The position numbers were made by a program, and so were the translations under genes. A stretch of DNA of 64,000 nucleotides from Myxococcota bacterium. GTDB lineage: Bacteria > Myxococcota_A > Polyangia > Polyangiales > Polyangiaceae. Under the pieces are notes generated by a model, which saw only the letters and a list, made by a program, of their open reading frames with translations, ran no database searches and was not told the origin of the DNA. Positions 15,360-24,107 of this stretch are shown here, piece by piece; the stretch's first letter is position 1, and the number at the start of each line of letters is the position of its first letter. The DNA is taken from the NCBI GenBank assembly GCA_963169915.1, contig CAUJEM010000008.1:31402-95401 (forward strand), read 5' to 3'.

Positions 15360-16561
15360 TGCGAGGCCTCCTCCCTGCGGTCGCGGCGTGGCTCGCGCTG
15401 CTCACCACCTCCGGCACGGCGCACGAGCGCGCGCACGCGCTCGATCCCAGCCGCCCCCAGCGCCGCGCCGTTGGGCCCCCACGCGGCGCTGCGCCGCAAG
15501 CGCGCCTCGACGGCGCTCGGCGTGGGCTCAGCGCGCTCCCTCTCCCCCACCAGCCGCGGCTCGTGCGGAGGCTGCGGCTGCCAGCGGCGCTCTCCCAGCC
15601 CCTCGCCGTGGCCGACGGTGGGCGCCTGAGCCTCCCCAGCGCCGGACCGGAGCTGCTAGAGCTCGAGCCCGGGGGCCGGCTGGCCTGGCGGGCGGCGCTC
15701 AGCGACGGCCCCAGCGTCGTGGAGGGCACGCTCATGGGCTCGGGCGCGCGCGTCTCCCTGCTCGCGTCGGGGCTCCTGGGGCTCCACGCGCCGACCACCG
15801 GCGTCGCCAGGGCCGTTCAGCTCCCCCTGGAGCCCGCACCCCACGTCTCGCCGCTCGCGCTCTCCGATGGGACCTTGGCCCTCGCGGGGCGCCGGGAGGT
15901 GCTCATCGTGGACGACACGCCGAGCGTCCTCGCCCGCGCCACGCTGACGGCGGCGCCCCACACGCTGCTCGAGGTCGACGGCGCCGTCATCGTCGTCCAG
16001 CAGGATGGCAGCCTCTGGCGCTGGCAGCCGCCCCGCTCGCCGCGCCTCGTGCGTCGGCTGGGCCTCACGCCGCTGATCGCGGCGCGCTGCGGCGCCGCCC
16101 GCGTGTGCGTCGCCGTGCCACCCTCGACCCTGCTCGAGGTGGAGCTCGACGAGGGGCTCGTCAAGGCCCGCGTCGACGTCGAGCCGCGGCGACTCCAGCC
16201 CTTGCTCGCCATCTCTCGGGAGGACGGCTGTTGGCTCCTCACGGCCGATCGGACGCTGGCGCGCTACGACGCGGGCGGCTCGGAGCGCTGGCGCACTCGG
16301 CTCGAGCCCGCGCAGGGCACGTCGAGCTCGTCGGCTCCGGGCGCGCCCCTCGCGCCGCCCTTGCTCGCGGACACCACCGGGAGGCTCGCGGTGCTCCTAC
16401 CGAGCGAGCCGCTGCGCATCCTGACCCCCGAGGGTGCGCCCCTGCTCGCCGAGGACGTGAGCTGCGCCGACCCCATCGCGGTGGCCCCCCTCGGCCCAAG
16501 GCGGCTCGTCGTGGCCTGCCGCTCCGGGGAGCTGCTGCTCGTGGGGGACGCCGCCCCCTGA
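15359..16561 (+). CDS. Secreted beta-propeller-like protein, unknown function
   Basis: 400 residues with a signal peptide (MRGLLPAVAAWLALLTTSGTA). The mature part consists of repeated short strands with Asp/Gly turns (LAVADGGRLSL, LALSDGTLALAG, VVQQDGSLWRW, LVVACRSGELLLVG), which suggests a PQQ/WD-like beta propeller. It begins at the ATG that overlaps the stop of the zinc-ribbon membrane protein, so they are translated together and may interact in the periplasm. No catalytic motif is seen. Confidence 0.7.
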   Translation: MRGLLPAVAAWLALLTTSGTAHERAHALDPSRPQRRAVGPPRGAAPQARLDGARRGLSALPLPHQPRLVRRLRLPAALSQPLAVADGGRLSLPSAGPELLELEPGGRLAWRAALSDGPSVVEGTLMGSGARVSLLASGLLGLHAPTTGVARAVQLPLEPAPHVSPLALSDGTLALAGRREVLIVDDTPSVLARATLTAAPHTLLEVDGAVIVVQQDGSLWRWQPPRSPRLVRRLGLTPLIAARCGAARVCVAVPPSTLLEVELDEGLVKARVDVEPRRLQPLLAISREDGCWLLTADRTLARYDAGGSERWRTRLEPAQGTSSSSAPGAPLAPPLLADTTGRLAVLLPSEPLRILTPEGAPLLAEDVSCADPIAVAPLGPRRLVVACRSGELLLVGDAAP

Positions 16562-16636
16562 GCCGGGCGAGCCCTCGCCCCGGCGCTGCAGGCGCGCTCC
16601 CCCGAGGTGCCCCTGGCGCTTCCGCAACGTGAGGTT

Positions 16637-16642
16637 TATACT
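16637..16642 (+). promoter_or_regulatory. -10 hexamer TATACT for erpA
   Basis: TATACT is one mismatch from the sigma-70 -10 consensus. It lies 49 bases before the ATG. This gene has a normal leader with a ribosome-binding site, unlike the many leaderless-looking genes in the window. Confidence 0.5.
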
Positions 16643-16691
16643 GCCCGCCAAGCAGAGGCCGTCGCCCCCTGCCTCACAGGAGTCTCAACGC

Positions 16692-17015
16692 ATGGTGTCC
16701 ATCACGCCCCTGGCAGCCCAAAAAGTGAAGGAAATTTCTGAGGCCGAGGGCCTTCAGGGCCAAGGGTTGCGGCTGCGCGTCATCGGCGGCGGCTGCGCCG
16801 GGTTCCAGTACGATCTGTACTTCGAAGAGAAGCCGGGGGAGATGGATGAGAACTTCGAGTCCAACGGCGTCAAGCTGTTCATCGACCCCCTGTCGTATCA
16901 ATACCTCGACGGTACGGAGATCGACTACGTCGAGGGGGTCCAGGGCTCGGGCTTCAAGTTCGGGAACCCCAACATCTCGGGCTCCTGCGGCTGCGGCGCT
17001 TCCTTCTCTGCCTGA
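16692..17015 (+). CDS. erpA: A-type iron-sulfur cluster carrier/insertion protein
   Basis: 107 residues of the HesB/IscA/ErpA family, which receive Fe-S clusters and pass them to target enzymes. The three cluster-ligand cysteines are in GGGCAGFQ and in the C-terminal GSCGCGASF. The text around YLDGTEIDYVEG is typical of the ErpA branch. The ATG at 16692 is chosen because AGGAG at 16678-16682 lies nine bases upstream and the family normally begins with such a sequence; the upstream in-frame ATG at 16629 lies before the promoter. It could equally be named iscA. Confidence 0.92.
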   Translation: MVSITPLAAQKVKEISEAEGLQGQGLRLRVIGGGCAGFQYDLYFEEKPGEMDENFESNGVKLFIDPLSYQYLDGTEIDYVEGVQGSGFKFGNPNISGSCGCGASFSA

Positions 17016-17135
17016 GCCACGGCTCGGGGCGGGCTCTTTCCAACCTGGACGACCGTAACTTCGCTGCGCGGCGTGGCGTAGACGCCACGATCACGCGCGA
17101 GCCCTCGGGCATCGGCTCGGCGGTAGTCCTCAACC

Positions 17136-17142
17136 GGAGGTG
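17136..17142 (+). promoter_or_regulatory. Ribosome-binding site GGAGGTG of the sigma factor gene
   Basis: This is the strongest Shine-Dalgarno sequence noticed in the window, five bases before the ATG at 17148. It fixes the start. Confidence 0.7.
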
Positions 17143-17147
17143 TCTCC

Positions 17148-18029
17148 ATGGCGCGCGAATTCGAGGGGCCTCTCGCCCGCTACGTGGGCAAGGCGCACCA
17201 GGTTCCCCAGCTCAGCCGAGAGCAAGAAGCCACCCTCGCCCGCACATGGCGCACGACGGGCTCACCCCAGGCGGCCGACGCGCTCCTGAGGCCGCAGCTG
17301 CGCTACGTCATCGCCATCGCCTTGAAGTATCGGCGCTACGGCGTCCCCATCGCCGAGCTCATCGCGGAGGGCAACGCGGGGCTCGTCCATGCCTTGAAGA
17401 AGTACGAGCCGGACCGCGGGCTGCGCTTCGTCACCTACGCCGCGCACTGGATCCGCGCCTACGTCCTCGACCACGTCATCCGCTCGTGGAGCCTCGTCGG
17501 GGGGGGCTCCGGGGCGCTCCGCTCCAAGGTCTTTTTCCGGCTGCGGCGCGAGCGCAACAAGCTGCTCAACCTCTACGGGGACGAGCAGCGCGCCGACGAG
17601 CTGCTCGCCGAGCGCCTCGGGGTCTCCGTCGAGCAGCTCACCCTCATGCTCCAGCGCCTGGAGCAGCGTGACGTCTCGCTCGATCTGTCACCGCCCACGG
17701 CGGCGGAGGGCGCCGCCACCACCCCGCTCGAGCGGCTGGTGTCCGAGGAGCCCTCCCCGCTCGAGCTGCTGGAGGGGCGGCAACGCCAGGCGCAGCTCAC
17801 CGCCATGGTAGGACAAGCATTGTCCGTCCTGGAGGAGCGGGAGCGCTACATCGTGGAGCAGCGCCTGCTGGCAGATCCAGCGGAGGAGCTCTCCCTGGCG
17901 GAGCTGGGGCGCCGCTTGGGCGTCTCGCGGGAGCGCGCTCGGCAGCTCGAGGCGCGCGCCAAGCAGAAGCTGCGGGGTCGGCTCGCGCAGCTCGGGGTGA
18001 CCCGCGCGAGCCTCGACGACGCCGCCTGA
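17148..18029 (+). CDS. rpoH: RNA polymerase sigma factor, RpoH (sigma-32) type
   Basis: 293 residues. Sigma region 2 is clear (RYVIAIALKYRRYGVPIAELIAEGN and FVTYAAHWIRAYVLDHVIRSW), ending in the SWSLV segment seen in sigma-32 proteins. Region 4 has a helix-turn-helix (LSLAELGRRLGVSRERARQLEARA). There is no region 1.1 and no long non-conserved insert, which separates it from RpoD. Region 3 is divergent, so the RpoH name is the best match rather than certain. Myxobacteria have several alternative sigma factors. It would direct RNA polymerase to heat-shock or related promoters. Confidence 0.82.
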   Translation: MAREFEGPLARYVGKAHQVPQLSREQEATLARTWRTTGSPQAADALLRPQLRYVIAIALKYRRYGVPIAELIAEGNAGLVHALKKYEPDRGLRFVTYAAHWIRAYVLDHVIRSWSLVGGGSGALRSKVFFRLRRERNKLLNLYGDEQRADELLAERLGVSVEQLTLMLQRLEQRDVSLDLSPPTAAEGAATTPLERLVSEEPSPLELLEGRQRQAQLTAMVGQALSVLEERERYIVEQRLLADPAEELSLAELGRRLGVSRERARQLEARAKQKLRGRLAQLGVTRASLDDAA

Positions 18030-18034
18030 GCCCC

Positions 18035-18062
18035 TTGCCTCGGCAGGAGAGCCTCATTAACC
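18035..18062 (+). promoter_or_regulatory. Possible promoter of RNase P RNA
   Basis: TTGCCT at 18035-18040 and TTAACC at 18057-18062, spaced 16 bases, with the 5' end of the RNA seven bases further on. The -10 box is weak. Confidence 0.35.
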
Positions 18063-18069
18063 TCGGAGC

Positions 18070-18447
18070 GTCGCAGTAGTTCAGACGGTCGCGCGCGCCG
18101 CGCGAGGAAAGTCCGGGCTCCAGAGAGCAGGGTGCCGGGTAACGCCCGGTGAAGGTGACTTCGAGGACAGTGCCACAGAGAACAGACCGCCCACGCCAAA
18201 GCCCTCGGGCTCCGTGGGTAAGGGTGAAAAGGTGGTGTAAGAGACCACCGCGCGCTCGGCAACGAGCGTGGCAAGGCAAACCCCACCCGGAGCAAGGCCA
18301 TGTAGAGGGGCGCTCGAGGGCTGCTCGCCCGAGCCCCAGGGTAGGCTGCTAGAGGTTCACGGTGACGTGAACCGTAGAGGAATGATCGTCAGCGTCGGCC
18401 TGGTGACGGAGCGACGCCACAGAACCCGGCTTACGAGCCACTGCGAC
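18070..18447 (+). ncRNA. rnpB: RNase P RNA, bacterial type A
   Basis: The catalytic RNA that trims the 5' leader from tRNA precursors. Conserved core blocks occur in order: GAGGAAAGTCCGGGCTCC near 18102-18121, GGTAAGGGTGAAA, AAACCCCACCCGGAGCAAG, AGAGGAATGATCGTC and ACAGAACCCGGCTTA near the 3' end. The ends are set by the P1 helix, in which GTCGCAGT at 18070-18077 pairs with ACTGCGAC at 18440-18447. The length of 378 nt is normal for type A. A terminator hairpin follows at once. Confidence 0.95.
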
Positions 18448-18488
18448 CACCTCGGCGGGGCCCTTCGGGGTCCGTCGAGGTGCTTTTC
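18448..18488 (+). terminator. Rho-independent terminator after RNase P RNA
   Basis: CACCTCG at 18448-18454 pairs with CGAGGTG at 18476-18482. The inner stem continues to a TTCG tetraloop, and TTTT follows at 18484-18487. This is the clearest intrinsic terminator in the window. It also lies just after the stop of the convergent gene ending at 18498. Confidence 0.85.
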
Positions 18489-18497
18489 ATCGCGCCC

Positions 18498-20231
18498 TCA
18501 CTGCGCCGCGAAGACGAACGGCACGTTGACGGTGGTGGTGCCACCGGAGGCGGGGAACTGCCACCCGCGCACGCGGCCGGCGATACAGCTCGCGAGCCCA
18601 CGGTAGCCCTTGGGGTCACCGGAGGTGCTCACGCTCTGCACCGACCCGCTGGGGCCCACCACGATGGTGACGCTGACGCGCGCGCTGCTGGGGGCGTCTT
18701 TGTCGCGCGTGTCGAGGGCGGGCTGCCAGCAGCTCCGCTGCACGCTCGTCTTGTAGCGCCCCACCGTCTTGCTGATGGCGTCGCTGTCGAGCTGCTGACC
18801 GGCCGAGCCCGAGGAGCCGCTGCCCGTCGACCCGCTGGGGCCCTTGGCGCTCCCGGCGAGGCCTCCGAGATCCAGTCCGCCTCCCGGAGCGGGGGTGCCC
18901 TTGTCGGCCGTGGCGCTGGCCTTCGGGAGAGCCCCTGAGACGCGGGCGATCTTGTCCGAGCCGCCCGCGCCCTCCGCGGACGGCGAGGGCTGCGCCTCGG
19001 GAGTCTGCGGGGCGCTGTCCGTGGGCGCCGGGGCCGCCCCGCGGGCGCTAGGCTCCGCTGACTGGCCCGTCGTGACGTAGCGCACGACCTCCTTGGGCTC
19101 TTGGTTGAAGACCACGAAGCCGATGGTCAACCCGAACAACAGCGCGACGCCCACAGCCACCCACGCGGCCATGCCCGAGCGGCGCGCGGGGATGACGAGG
19201 GCCTCGTCGCCCAGCCTGGCGCCGCTGGGTGGCGCCTCCTGCGTGAGCGCGGCGCCCGCGAGCGCCACCCCTGCGACGGGGGACGCGGCGACGGCGCCGA
19301 AGGGCGCCGCGGCCACCGGCGCCGTGGCCACAGCGACGAGCGGCGCCGCCTCTTCGACGATCGCCATCAGCTCCGGGAAGTGACTGACGGGGAGCCACTC
19401 TTCCTGGCCCTCACGCCACACGAGCGTGGTGGCCGTCAGCTCTCCGCGCTCCGCGAGCTTCTTCACCTCGGTGAGGGGCAGCGGCCCGAGCGGCTGGCCC
19501 CCGATCCCAGCGTGCCACTCCTCCGCCGCGTGAGCCGTGACGGCGGCGCTCTCTTGCTGAACGCTCGCCGCCAAGGCGCCCGTGAGGCCCCTGGGCACAG
19601 CGGCGCCCGGTGGTGGCGCCGGCGCAGCGCCCGCGGCCACTGCCAGCAGCGCCGCCGGGCTCGCCGAGACGCGCGTCCTCTCGTCGTCGTCCCCCTCACC
19701 GTAGGCGGCCGTGGGCCGCGGGGTGGGCGCGGGGGGCGCTGGGACTGCAGGGAGCGGCGCCGTCAAGCCCGCGGTGCGGGGAGGGCTGGCGGCAGGGCCA
19801 GGCGCCCGCGCTGGGGTGGCTGGGAGAGGCTGCGTGCCACCCGCGCGAGGGGGTGGGCGGCGAGGGGCTGCGGGCTCCGCCGGCGCTGCGGCGCGCGGTG
19901 GGGCCGCCCGCGGAGGCGCCGCACGCGGAGGAGCCGCGCGGGGAGGAGCAGGCGGCGCCGGCGCGGCGACGGGCGCGGGAGGTGCGCTGGGCGGCGGCGG
20001 CGCTGAGCTGACGCCCCCGCTCACGGTCGGCGAGGTCCCCTCGCCCGTCCCCTCGGGGGGCAAGCTGCTCGCCGCAGCTGGCGGCAGGAGGCTGGCGCCG
20101 TCCCCAGCCGCCGCTGAAGACACGCGGATCATGAAGCCGCACTTCCGGCACTTCATCCGAACCGATCGACCGGCGATGGTCTCGTCGGCGATCTGGTACT
20201 TTGCCTTGCAGCTAGGGCAGACGAACTTCAT
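18498..20231 (-). CDS. Zinc-ribbon, GYF and AgmX/PglI C-terminal domain protein
   Basis: 577 residues. It starts with an MJ0042-type zinc ribbon (FVCPSCKAKYQI..MKCRKCGF, four Cys). A long Pro/Ala linker with [10 protein letters not shown] repeats follows. Then come a GYF_2-type domain (WHAGIGGQPLGPLPLTEVKKL, about 235-290), a membrane helix (about 352-375, WVAVGVALLFGLTIGFVVF), another linker, and an extracytoplasmic domain (last about 95 residues, ISKTVGRYKTSVQRSCWQPAL) like the TonB-related C termini of AgmX/PglI. Such proteins in myxobacteria are tied to gliding motility or envelope function; the exact role here is unknown. The RNase P terminator lies just past its stop. Confidence 0.85.
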   Translation of the reverse strand: MKFVCPSCKAKYQIADETIAGRSVRMKCRKCGFMIRVSSAAAGDGASLLPPAAASSLPPEGTGEGTSPTVSGGVSSAPPPPSAPPAPVAAPAPPAPPRAAPPRAAPPRAAPPRAAAPAEPAAPRRPPPRAGGTQPLPATPARAPGPAASPPRTAGLTAPLPAVPAPPAPTPRPTAAYGEGDDDERTRVSASPAALLAVAAGAAPAPPPGAAVPRGLTGALAASVQQESAAVTAHAAEEWHAGIGGQPLGPLPLTEVKKLAERGELTATTLVWREGQEEWLPVSHFPELMAIVEEAAPLVAVATAPVAAAPFGAVAASPVAGVALAGAALTQEAPPSGARLGDEALVIPARRSGMAAWVAVGVALLFGLTIGFVVFNQEPKEVVRYVTTGQSAEPSARGAAPAPTDSAPQTPEAQPSPSAEGAGGSDKIARVSGALPKASATADKGTPAPGGGLDLGGLAGSAKGPSGSTGSGSSGSAGQQLDSDAISKTVGRYKTSVQRSCWQPALDTRDKDAPSSARVSVTIVVGPSGSVQSVSTSGDPKGYRGLASCIAGRVRGWQFPASGGTTTVNVPFVFAAQ

Positions 20232-20344
20232 TCCCGGTACCGGTCGACAGGCTGGCGCAGGATAACCTGGGCTGACCCGGCTAGCGAAGCGCTTTCCGTC
20301 GTACCAGGCTGGAATTCGGCCACCGCGCTCAAAGCAGGCGGGCC

Positions 20345-21853
20345 TCAGAGGAGCTGGAGGAGCAGCTCTTTGATGCCCTGCTTGGTGGGCTCGTCCGGGG
20401 CGAGGGGCAGGGCACGTTCCCAGGTCTCCGCGGCCTTGTTGCGGAACCCCGCCTTCTGGTAGAGCACCGCCAGGTTCTTGAGGGCAGCGAAATGCCCGGC
20501 GTTGATCTTGACGGCGGTCTCCAGCTCCTGGATGGCCTCGTAGACTTGACCGCGCTTGCCGTAGAGCAGCCCCAGGTGAAAATGGAGGCGATACGCGAGC
20601 GGGTCGATGGCGAGGCCGCGCTGCAGGTGCTGCACGGCCTCGTCGAGGCGCCCTTCCTTGTACGCTGCGACGCCAGCGACGAGCGCCGCCTCCACCTCTT
20701 GCTTGACGTCTGCCGCCGGCGCGGCCTCCTGGAGCTGCTCCGTCGGCACCGCGGCGGACAGGCTCGCCTCCACGGCGCTCACCACCTCCGCGATCTTGAA
20801 GGGCTTCTCGATGAAGTGGTCCACGCCGCAGCTCGCCTTCAGATCTTCCGCGTAGCGCCAGCCACGATAGACCGCGCTCACCATGATGATGGGGATGTGC
20901 CCGTAGCGGCGGCTCCCCTTGATGCGCCGCGCGATGTCGAAGCCGTGCACCTCGGGTAGCATGGCGTCCAGCACGATGAGATCCGGCGTCTGCTCCTTGA
21001 CCAGCCTGAGCGCGAGCAGCCCGCGGTCCGCCTCCAGCACGCGATAGCCGCGCGAGCTGAGCAGCCGCTTGAGCAGCTTGCGGATGTCCTCCTCGTCGTC
21101 GACGACCAAGATGGTCTTGCCCTGGAGGGCCGGGGGGCTGGAAGAGCGCTCTTGGGGGGGCAGCTCCGCCACGACGCTGAGCTCTTCGGAGACCTCCCCG
21201 AAGCCCTCGTCGTTGAGCTCCGCCTCGTGGGAGAAGCGCCGTGAGACGTCGTCCACGACCACGCCCGGCTCAGTGAGCGGCTCCGTGGCGGCGGGCTCCT
21301 CCGCGGGCGCGCCGGCCAAGGGCGGCAGGGACGGGGGCCGCGTCTCTTGCTCCAGCAGGCCCACCTTGCGGAGCACCTCGGGCGGGCAGTGCGGCCCGAC
21401 GTAGTAGCGCTCTCCACGGCGCTTGGCGGCGTAGGCCTGCTCGATGACGTGGGACAGCGCGGCCGAGAGCGCTACGTAGGGGAACACCCGCTTGCCGGTG
21501 ACGAACTCCAGCTCGTCGATGATCTTGCGCTCGCCGGGGTTGGCGATGGCGATGAACAGGCGATCGTCCCGGACCAGCACGGGGACGATGAGGTGCTTCT
21601 CTGCGATCTCCCGGGGCAGCAGCTCCAGCGCGTCCAGATCGAGGCAGATCTGCGAGAGATCGATGCCTGGCAGCCCGTGTTGCTCGCTCAGCGCCTTGAG
21701 CGCCTCCACGTCCGTCAGGACGCCCTGCTCGATGAGCTTCGAGGCCAGGCGACCGCCGCCCGGCGCCTTCATCGCCGCGTCGAGCTGCTCCGCGGTGATG
21801 GCGCGTTGCTGGAGGAGGATCCGCCCAAGCTGCTTCTTCGACCCGTCCGTCAT
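20345..21853 (-). CDS. GspE N-domain, receiver and TPR fusion protein
   Basis: 502 residues with three parts. Residues 5-150 match the N-terminal domain of type II secretion / type IV pilus ATPases (GspE/PilB), with LLQQRAITAEQLDAAM and the later LPREIAEKHLIVPV segment, but no ATPase domain follows. Residues about 255-375 are a receiver with DDEEDI, the acceptor Asp in IVLDAMLPE and Lys in FIEKPFK. Residues about 395-500 hold three TPR repeats (LHFHLGLLYGKRGQVYEAIQELE, AALKNLAVLYQKAGFRNKAAETWE). It is probably a cytoplasmic regulator or adaptor for pilus or secretion machinery. The ATG at 21853 has TAGCTT twelve bases upstream. Confidence 0.85.
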   Translation of the reverse strand: MTDGSKKQLGRILLQQRAITAEQLDAAMKAPGGGRLASKLIEQGVLTDVEALKALSEQHGLPGIDLSQICLDLDALELLPREIAEKHLIVPVLVRDDRLFIAIANPGERKIIDELEFVTGKRVFPYVALSAALSHVIEQAYAAKRRGERYYVGPHCPPEVLRKVGLLEQETRPPSLPPLAGAPAEEPAATEPLTEPGVVVDDVSRRFSHEAELNDEGFGEVSEELSVVAELPPQERSSSPPALQGKTILVVDDEEDIRKLLKRLLSSRGYRVLEADRGLLALRLVKEQTPDLIVLDAMLPEVHGFDIARRIKGSRRYGHIPIIMVSAVYRGWRYAEDLKASCGVDHFIEKPFKIAEVVSAVEASLSAAVPTEQLQEAAPAADVKQEVEAALVAGVAAYKEGRLDEAVQHLQRGLAIDPLAYRLHFHLGLLYGKRGQVYEAIQELETAVKINAGHFAALKNLAVLYQKAGFRNKAAETWERALPLAPDEPTKQGIKELLLQLL

Positions 21854-21942
21854 CTCTACAGGCGCAAGCTACCATACCCCGAGCCGTTCGATAGCTCCGC
21901 GGAGCGCCCGCCCAGCGGCTGCCGACCCGGCGAGACGACGGC

Positions 21943-23052
21943 TCAGCCGTGGGCGGTCGGCGCGCCGGCCACCTGAGCCTCACGCCACTCGGTCCAGCGG
22001 CCCGCCAGGATGGCGTCTCGGGCGCCCCGGAGGAGCCGCTGATAGTAGTGCAGGTTGTGCGCGCTCAGCAGCCGGTGCCCCAAGATCTCGCCTGCGAGGT
22101 AGAGATGGCGCAGATATCCACGAGAGTACCCGCCGGCGCAGGCCAGACACTCGCAGCCCTCCTCGAGGGGTCGCGGATCGAGCTTGAAGCGCGCGTTCTT
22201 GATGACGAGCTTCCCTCCCGCGACGAAGACCTGGCCGTTCCTGGCGTTGCGGGTCGGCATCACGCAGTCGAACAGATCCACCCCGCAGCCGATGGCGTGG
22301 AGCAGGTCGGCTGGCGTCCCTACTCCCATGAGGTAGCGCGTTCGCGCTGGGTCCACGCGGGGCACGACCTCGCTCAAGACCCGGTGCATCACCGCCGGCG
22401 GCTCCCCCACGCTGAAGCCGCCGAGGGCGAGGCCCTCGAGCGGGAGCCGCGCGAGCTGCTCGGCGTGCTGGAGCCGGAGCTCCACGTCCGTCCCTCCCTG
22501 CACGCTGCCGAAGAGCGCCTGCCCGGGAGCCTTGGCGGCGAGGCAGCGCTCGGCCCAGCGGGTAGTGCGCTCCACGGCCGCCACGAGCTCGGCGCGCGGC
22601 GCGCCGGCGGGTGGGCACACGTCGAGTTGCAGCGCGATGTCGGCGCCCAAGAGCCCCTGGACGCGCATGCTCTCCTCCGGGGAGAGCAGACGCGCGGAGC
22701 CGTCGAGGTGCGACGAGAAGGCGAAGCCCTCCTCACTCAGCTTGCAGCGCGCGGCGAGGGAGAAGGCCTGAAAGCCACCCGAGTCGGTGGCGATGGCGTG
22801 CGGCCAGCGCGACAGCGCATGCAGTCCCCCCAGCTCCGCGACCGCCTCCGGCCCCGGCCTGAGCCACAGATGGTAGGTGTTCATGATCACCATCCGCGTC
22901 CCCGTGGCGGCGACCTCTGCCGGCGACAGCGCCTTGACCGTGGCCTGCGTGGCGACCGCCATGAAGGCCGGCGTGGGGACGTCCCCATGGGGCGTACAGA
23001 GCAGCCCAGCCCGCGCGTCGCCCTCACGGGCGAGCACCTGGAGCAGCGTCAC
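21943..23052 (-). CDS. tgt: Queuine/preQ1 tRNA-ribosyltransferase
   Basis: 369 residues. It exchanges guanine-34 of GUN-anticodon tRNAs for preQ1. Catalytic Asp in ATDSGGFQAFSL and the nucleophile region DCVMPTRNARNG are present, together with the C-terminal zinc site CECLAC...H (with the His in HLYLAGEILGHRLL). The GTG at 23052 overlaps the queA stop by four bases (GTGA), so tgt follows queA as a coupled unit. Together they cover two steps of queuosine formation. Confidence 0.96.
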   Translation of the reverse strand: MTLLQVLAREGDARAGLLCTPHGDVPTPAFMAVATQATVKALSPAEVAATGTRMVIMNTYHLWLRPGPEAVAELGGLHALSRWPHAIATDSGGFQAFSLAARCKLSEEGFAFSSHLDGSARLLSPEESMRVQGLLGADIALQLDVCPPAGAPRAELVAAVERTTRWAERCLAAKAPGQALFGSVQGGTDVELRLQHAEQLARLPLEGLALGGFSVGEPPAVMHRVLSEVVPRVDPARTRYLMGVGTPADLLHAIGCGVDLFDCVMPTRNARNGQVFVAGGKLVIKNARFKLDPRPLEEGCECLACAGGYSRGYLRHLYLAGEILGHRLLSAHNLHYYQRLLRGARDAILAGRWTEWREAQVAGAPTAHG

Positions 23053-24095
23053 GCGAGCCGCTCCGGGATCCACAGGGCGTCCCCGTAGGAGAGGAAGCGG
23101 TACCGCTCCTGGATCGCCACGGCGTAGGCCGCGCGGAGCCGCTCGAGGCCCAGGAAGCACGCCACGAGAGCCAACAGCGTGCTCCCGGGCTGGTGGAAAT
23201 TCGTCAGGAGCGCGTCGACGACGCGCAGCTCGATCCCGGGGTAGAGCAAGAGCCGCGTCTCCCCGTGGAAGGGCTGGATGAGGCCCGGGCGGAGCGGATC
23301 CGCGGCGGCCTCGAGCGCGCGGACGACGGTCGTCCCCACCGCGACCACCTTCGCGCCACGGGCGCGCGCTCGGGCGACCGCGGCGACGGCCGGCTCCGCC
23401 ACCACGAGCTGCTCGGCGTGCATGTCGTGGTCGGCGAGCCGCTCGGCGGTCACCGGGCGGAAGGTCCCCAGGCCAACGTGCAGGGTGACGTACGCCACCT
23501 CGATGCCGCGCGCGGCGAGGGCGGTGAGCAATCGCTCGGTCAGGTGCAGCCCCGCGGTGGGCGCCGCCACCGAGCCCAGGTGACGGGCGAACGACGTCTG
23601 GTAGCGCTCGGCGTCCGCGGGCTCTGCGGCCCGCCCGAGGTAGGGTGGGAGCGGGACCTCGCCGCGCTCCGCGATGAGCGTCCCCACGTCTCCCTCCCCC
23701 CACAGCTCGACCTCGAGCGTCCCTGGCGCTACCGCTTCGATCGTCGCCTGGAGCGGCCCGAAGCTCAGCCGCGCGCCCACGCGGAGCCGGCTGTTGGCGC
23801 GCCCGATGGCGCTCCAGCGCTCGCGATGACCCGCCCCGCTCAGGCGCCGCAAGAGCAGCAGCTCCACCCGCCCGCCCCCGGGCAGTCGGCTGCCGAGGAG
23901 CCGCGCGCGCAGCACCTTCGTGTCGTTGAGCACCACCAGCGCTCCGGACGGGATGAGCTCGGGGAGCTGGGAGATGCGTCGGTGGAGCTCTCCCTGCCGC
24001 TCGACGACGAGCAGGCGCGCCGACTCCCGCTCCGGGGCAGGGTACCTCGCGATGAGGTCGTCGGGCAGCTCATAGCTGAGCTCTCGGGTGAGCAC
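23049..24095 (-). CDS. queA: S-adenosylmethionine:tRNA ribosyltransferase-isomerase
   Basis: 348 residues. It converts preQ1-tRNA to epoxyqueuosine-tRNA using SAM. Family motifs include the N-terminal YELPDDLIARYPAPERESARLLV, the central HLTERLLTAL with the preceding TAGLH, and the C-terminal TNFHQPGSTLLALVACF. Start is GTG at 24095. The preceding NtrC-type gene ends 12 bp upstream. The TAGAGG hexamer nine bases before the GTG overlaps that gene's stop codon and may be chance. Confidence 0.96.
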   Translation of the reverse strand: MLTRELSYELPDDLIARYPAPERESARLLVVERQGELHRRISQLPELIPSGALVVLNDTKVLRARLLGSRLPGGGRVELLLLRRLSGAGHRERWSAIGRANSRLRVGARLSFGPLQATIEAVAPGTLEVELWGEGDVGTLIAERGEVPLPPYLGRAAEPADAERYQTSFARHLGSVAAPTAGLHLTERLLTALAARGIEVAYVTLHVGLGTFRPVTAERLADHDMHAEQLVVAEPAVAAVARARARGAKVVAVGTTVVRALEAAADPLRPGLIQPFHGETRLLLYPGIELRVVDALLTNFHQPGSTLLALVACFLGLERLRAAYAVAIQERYRFLSYGDALWIPERLA

Positions 24096-24107
24096 GGCGT
24101 GCGCCCT

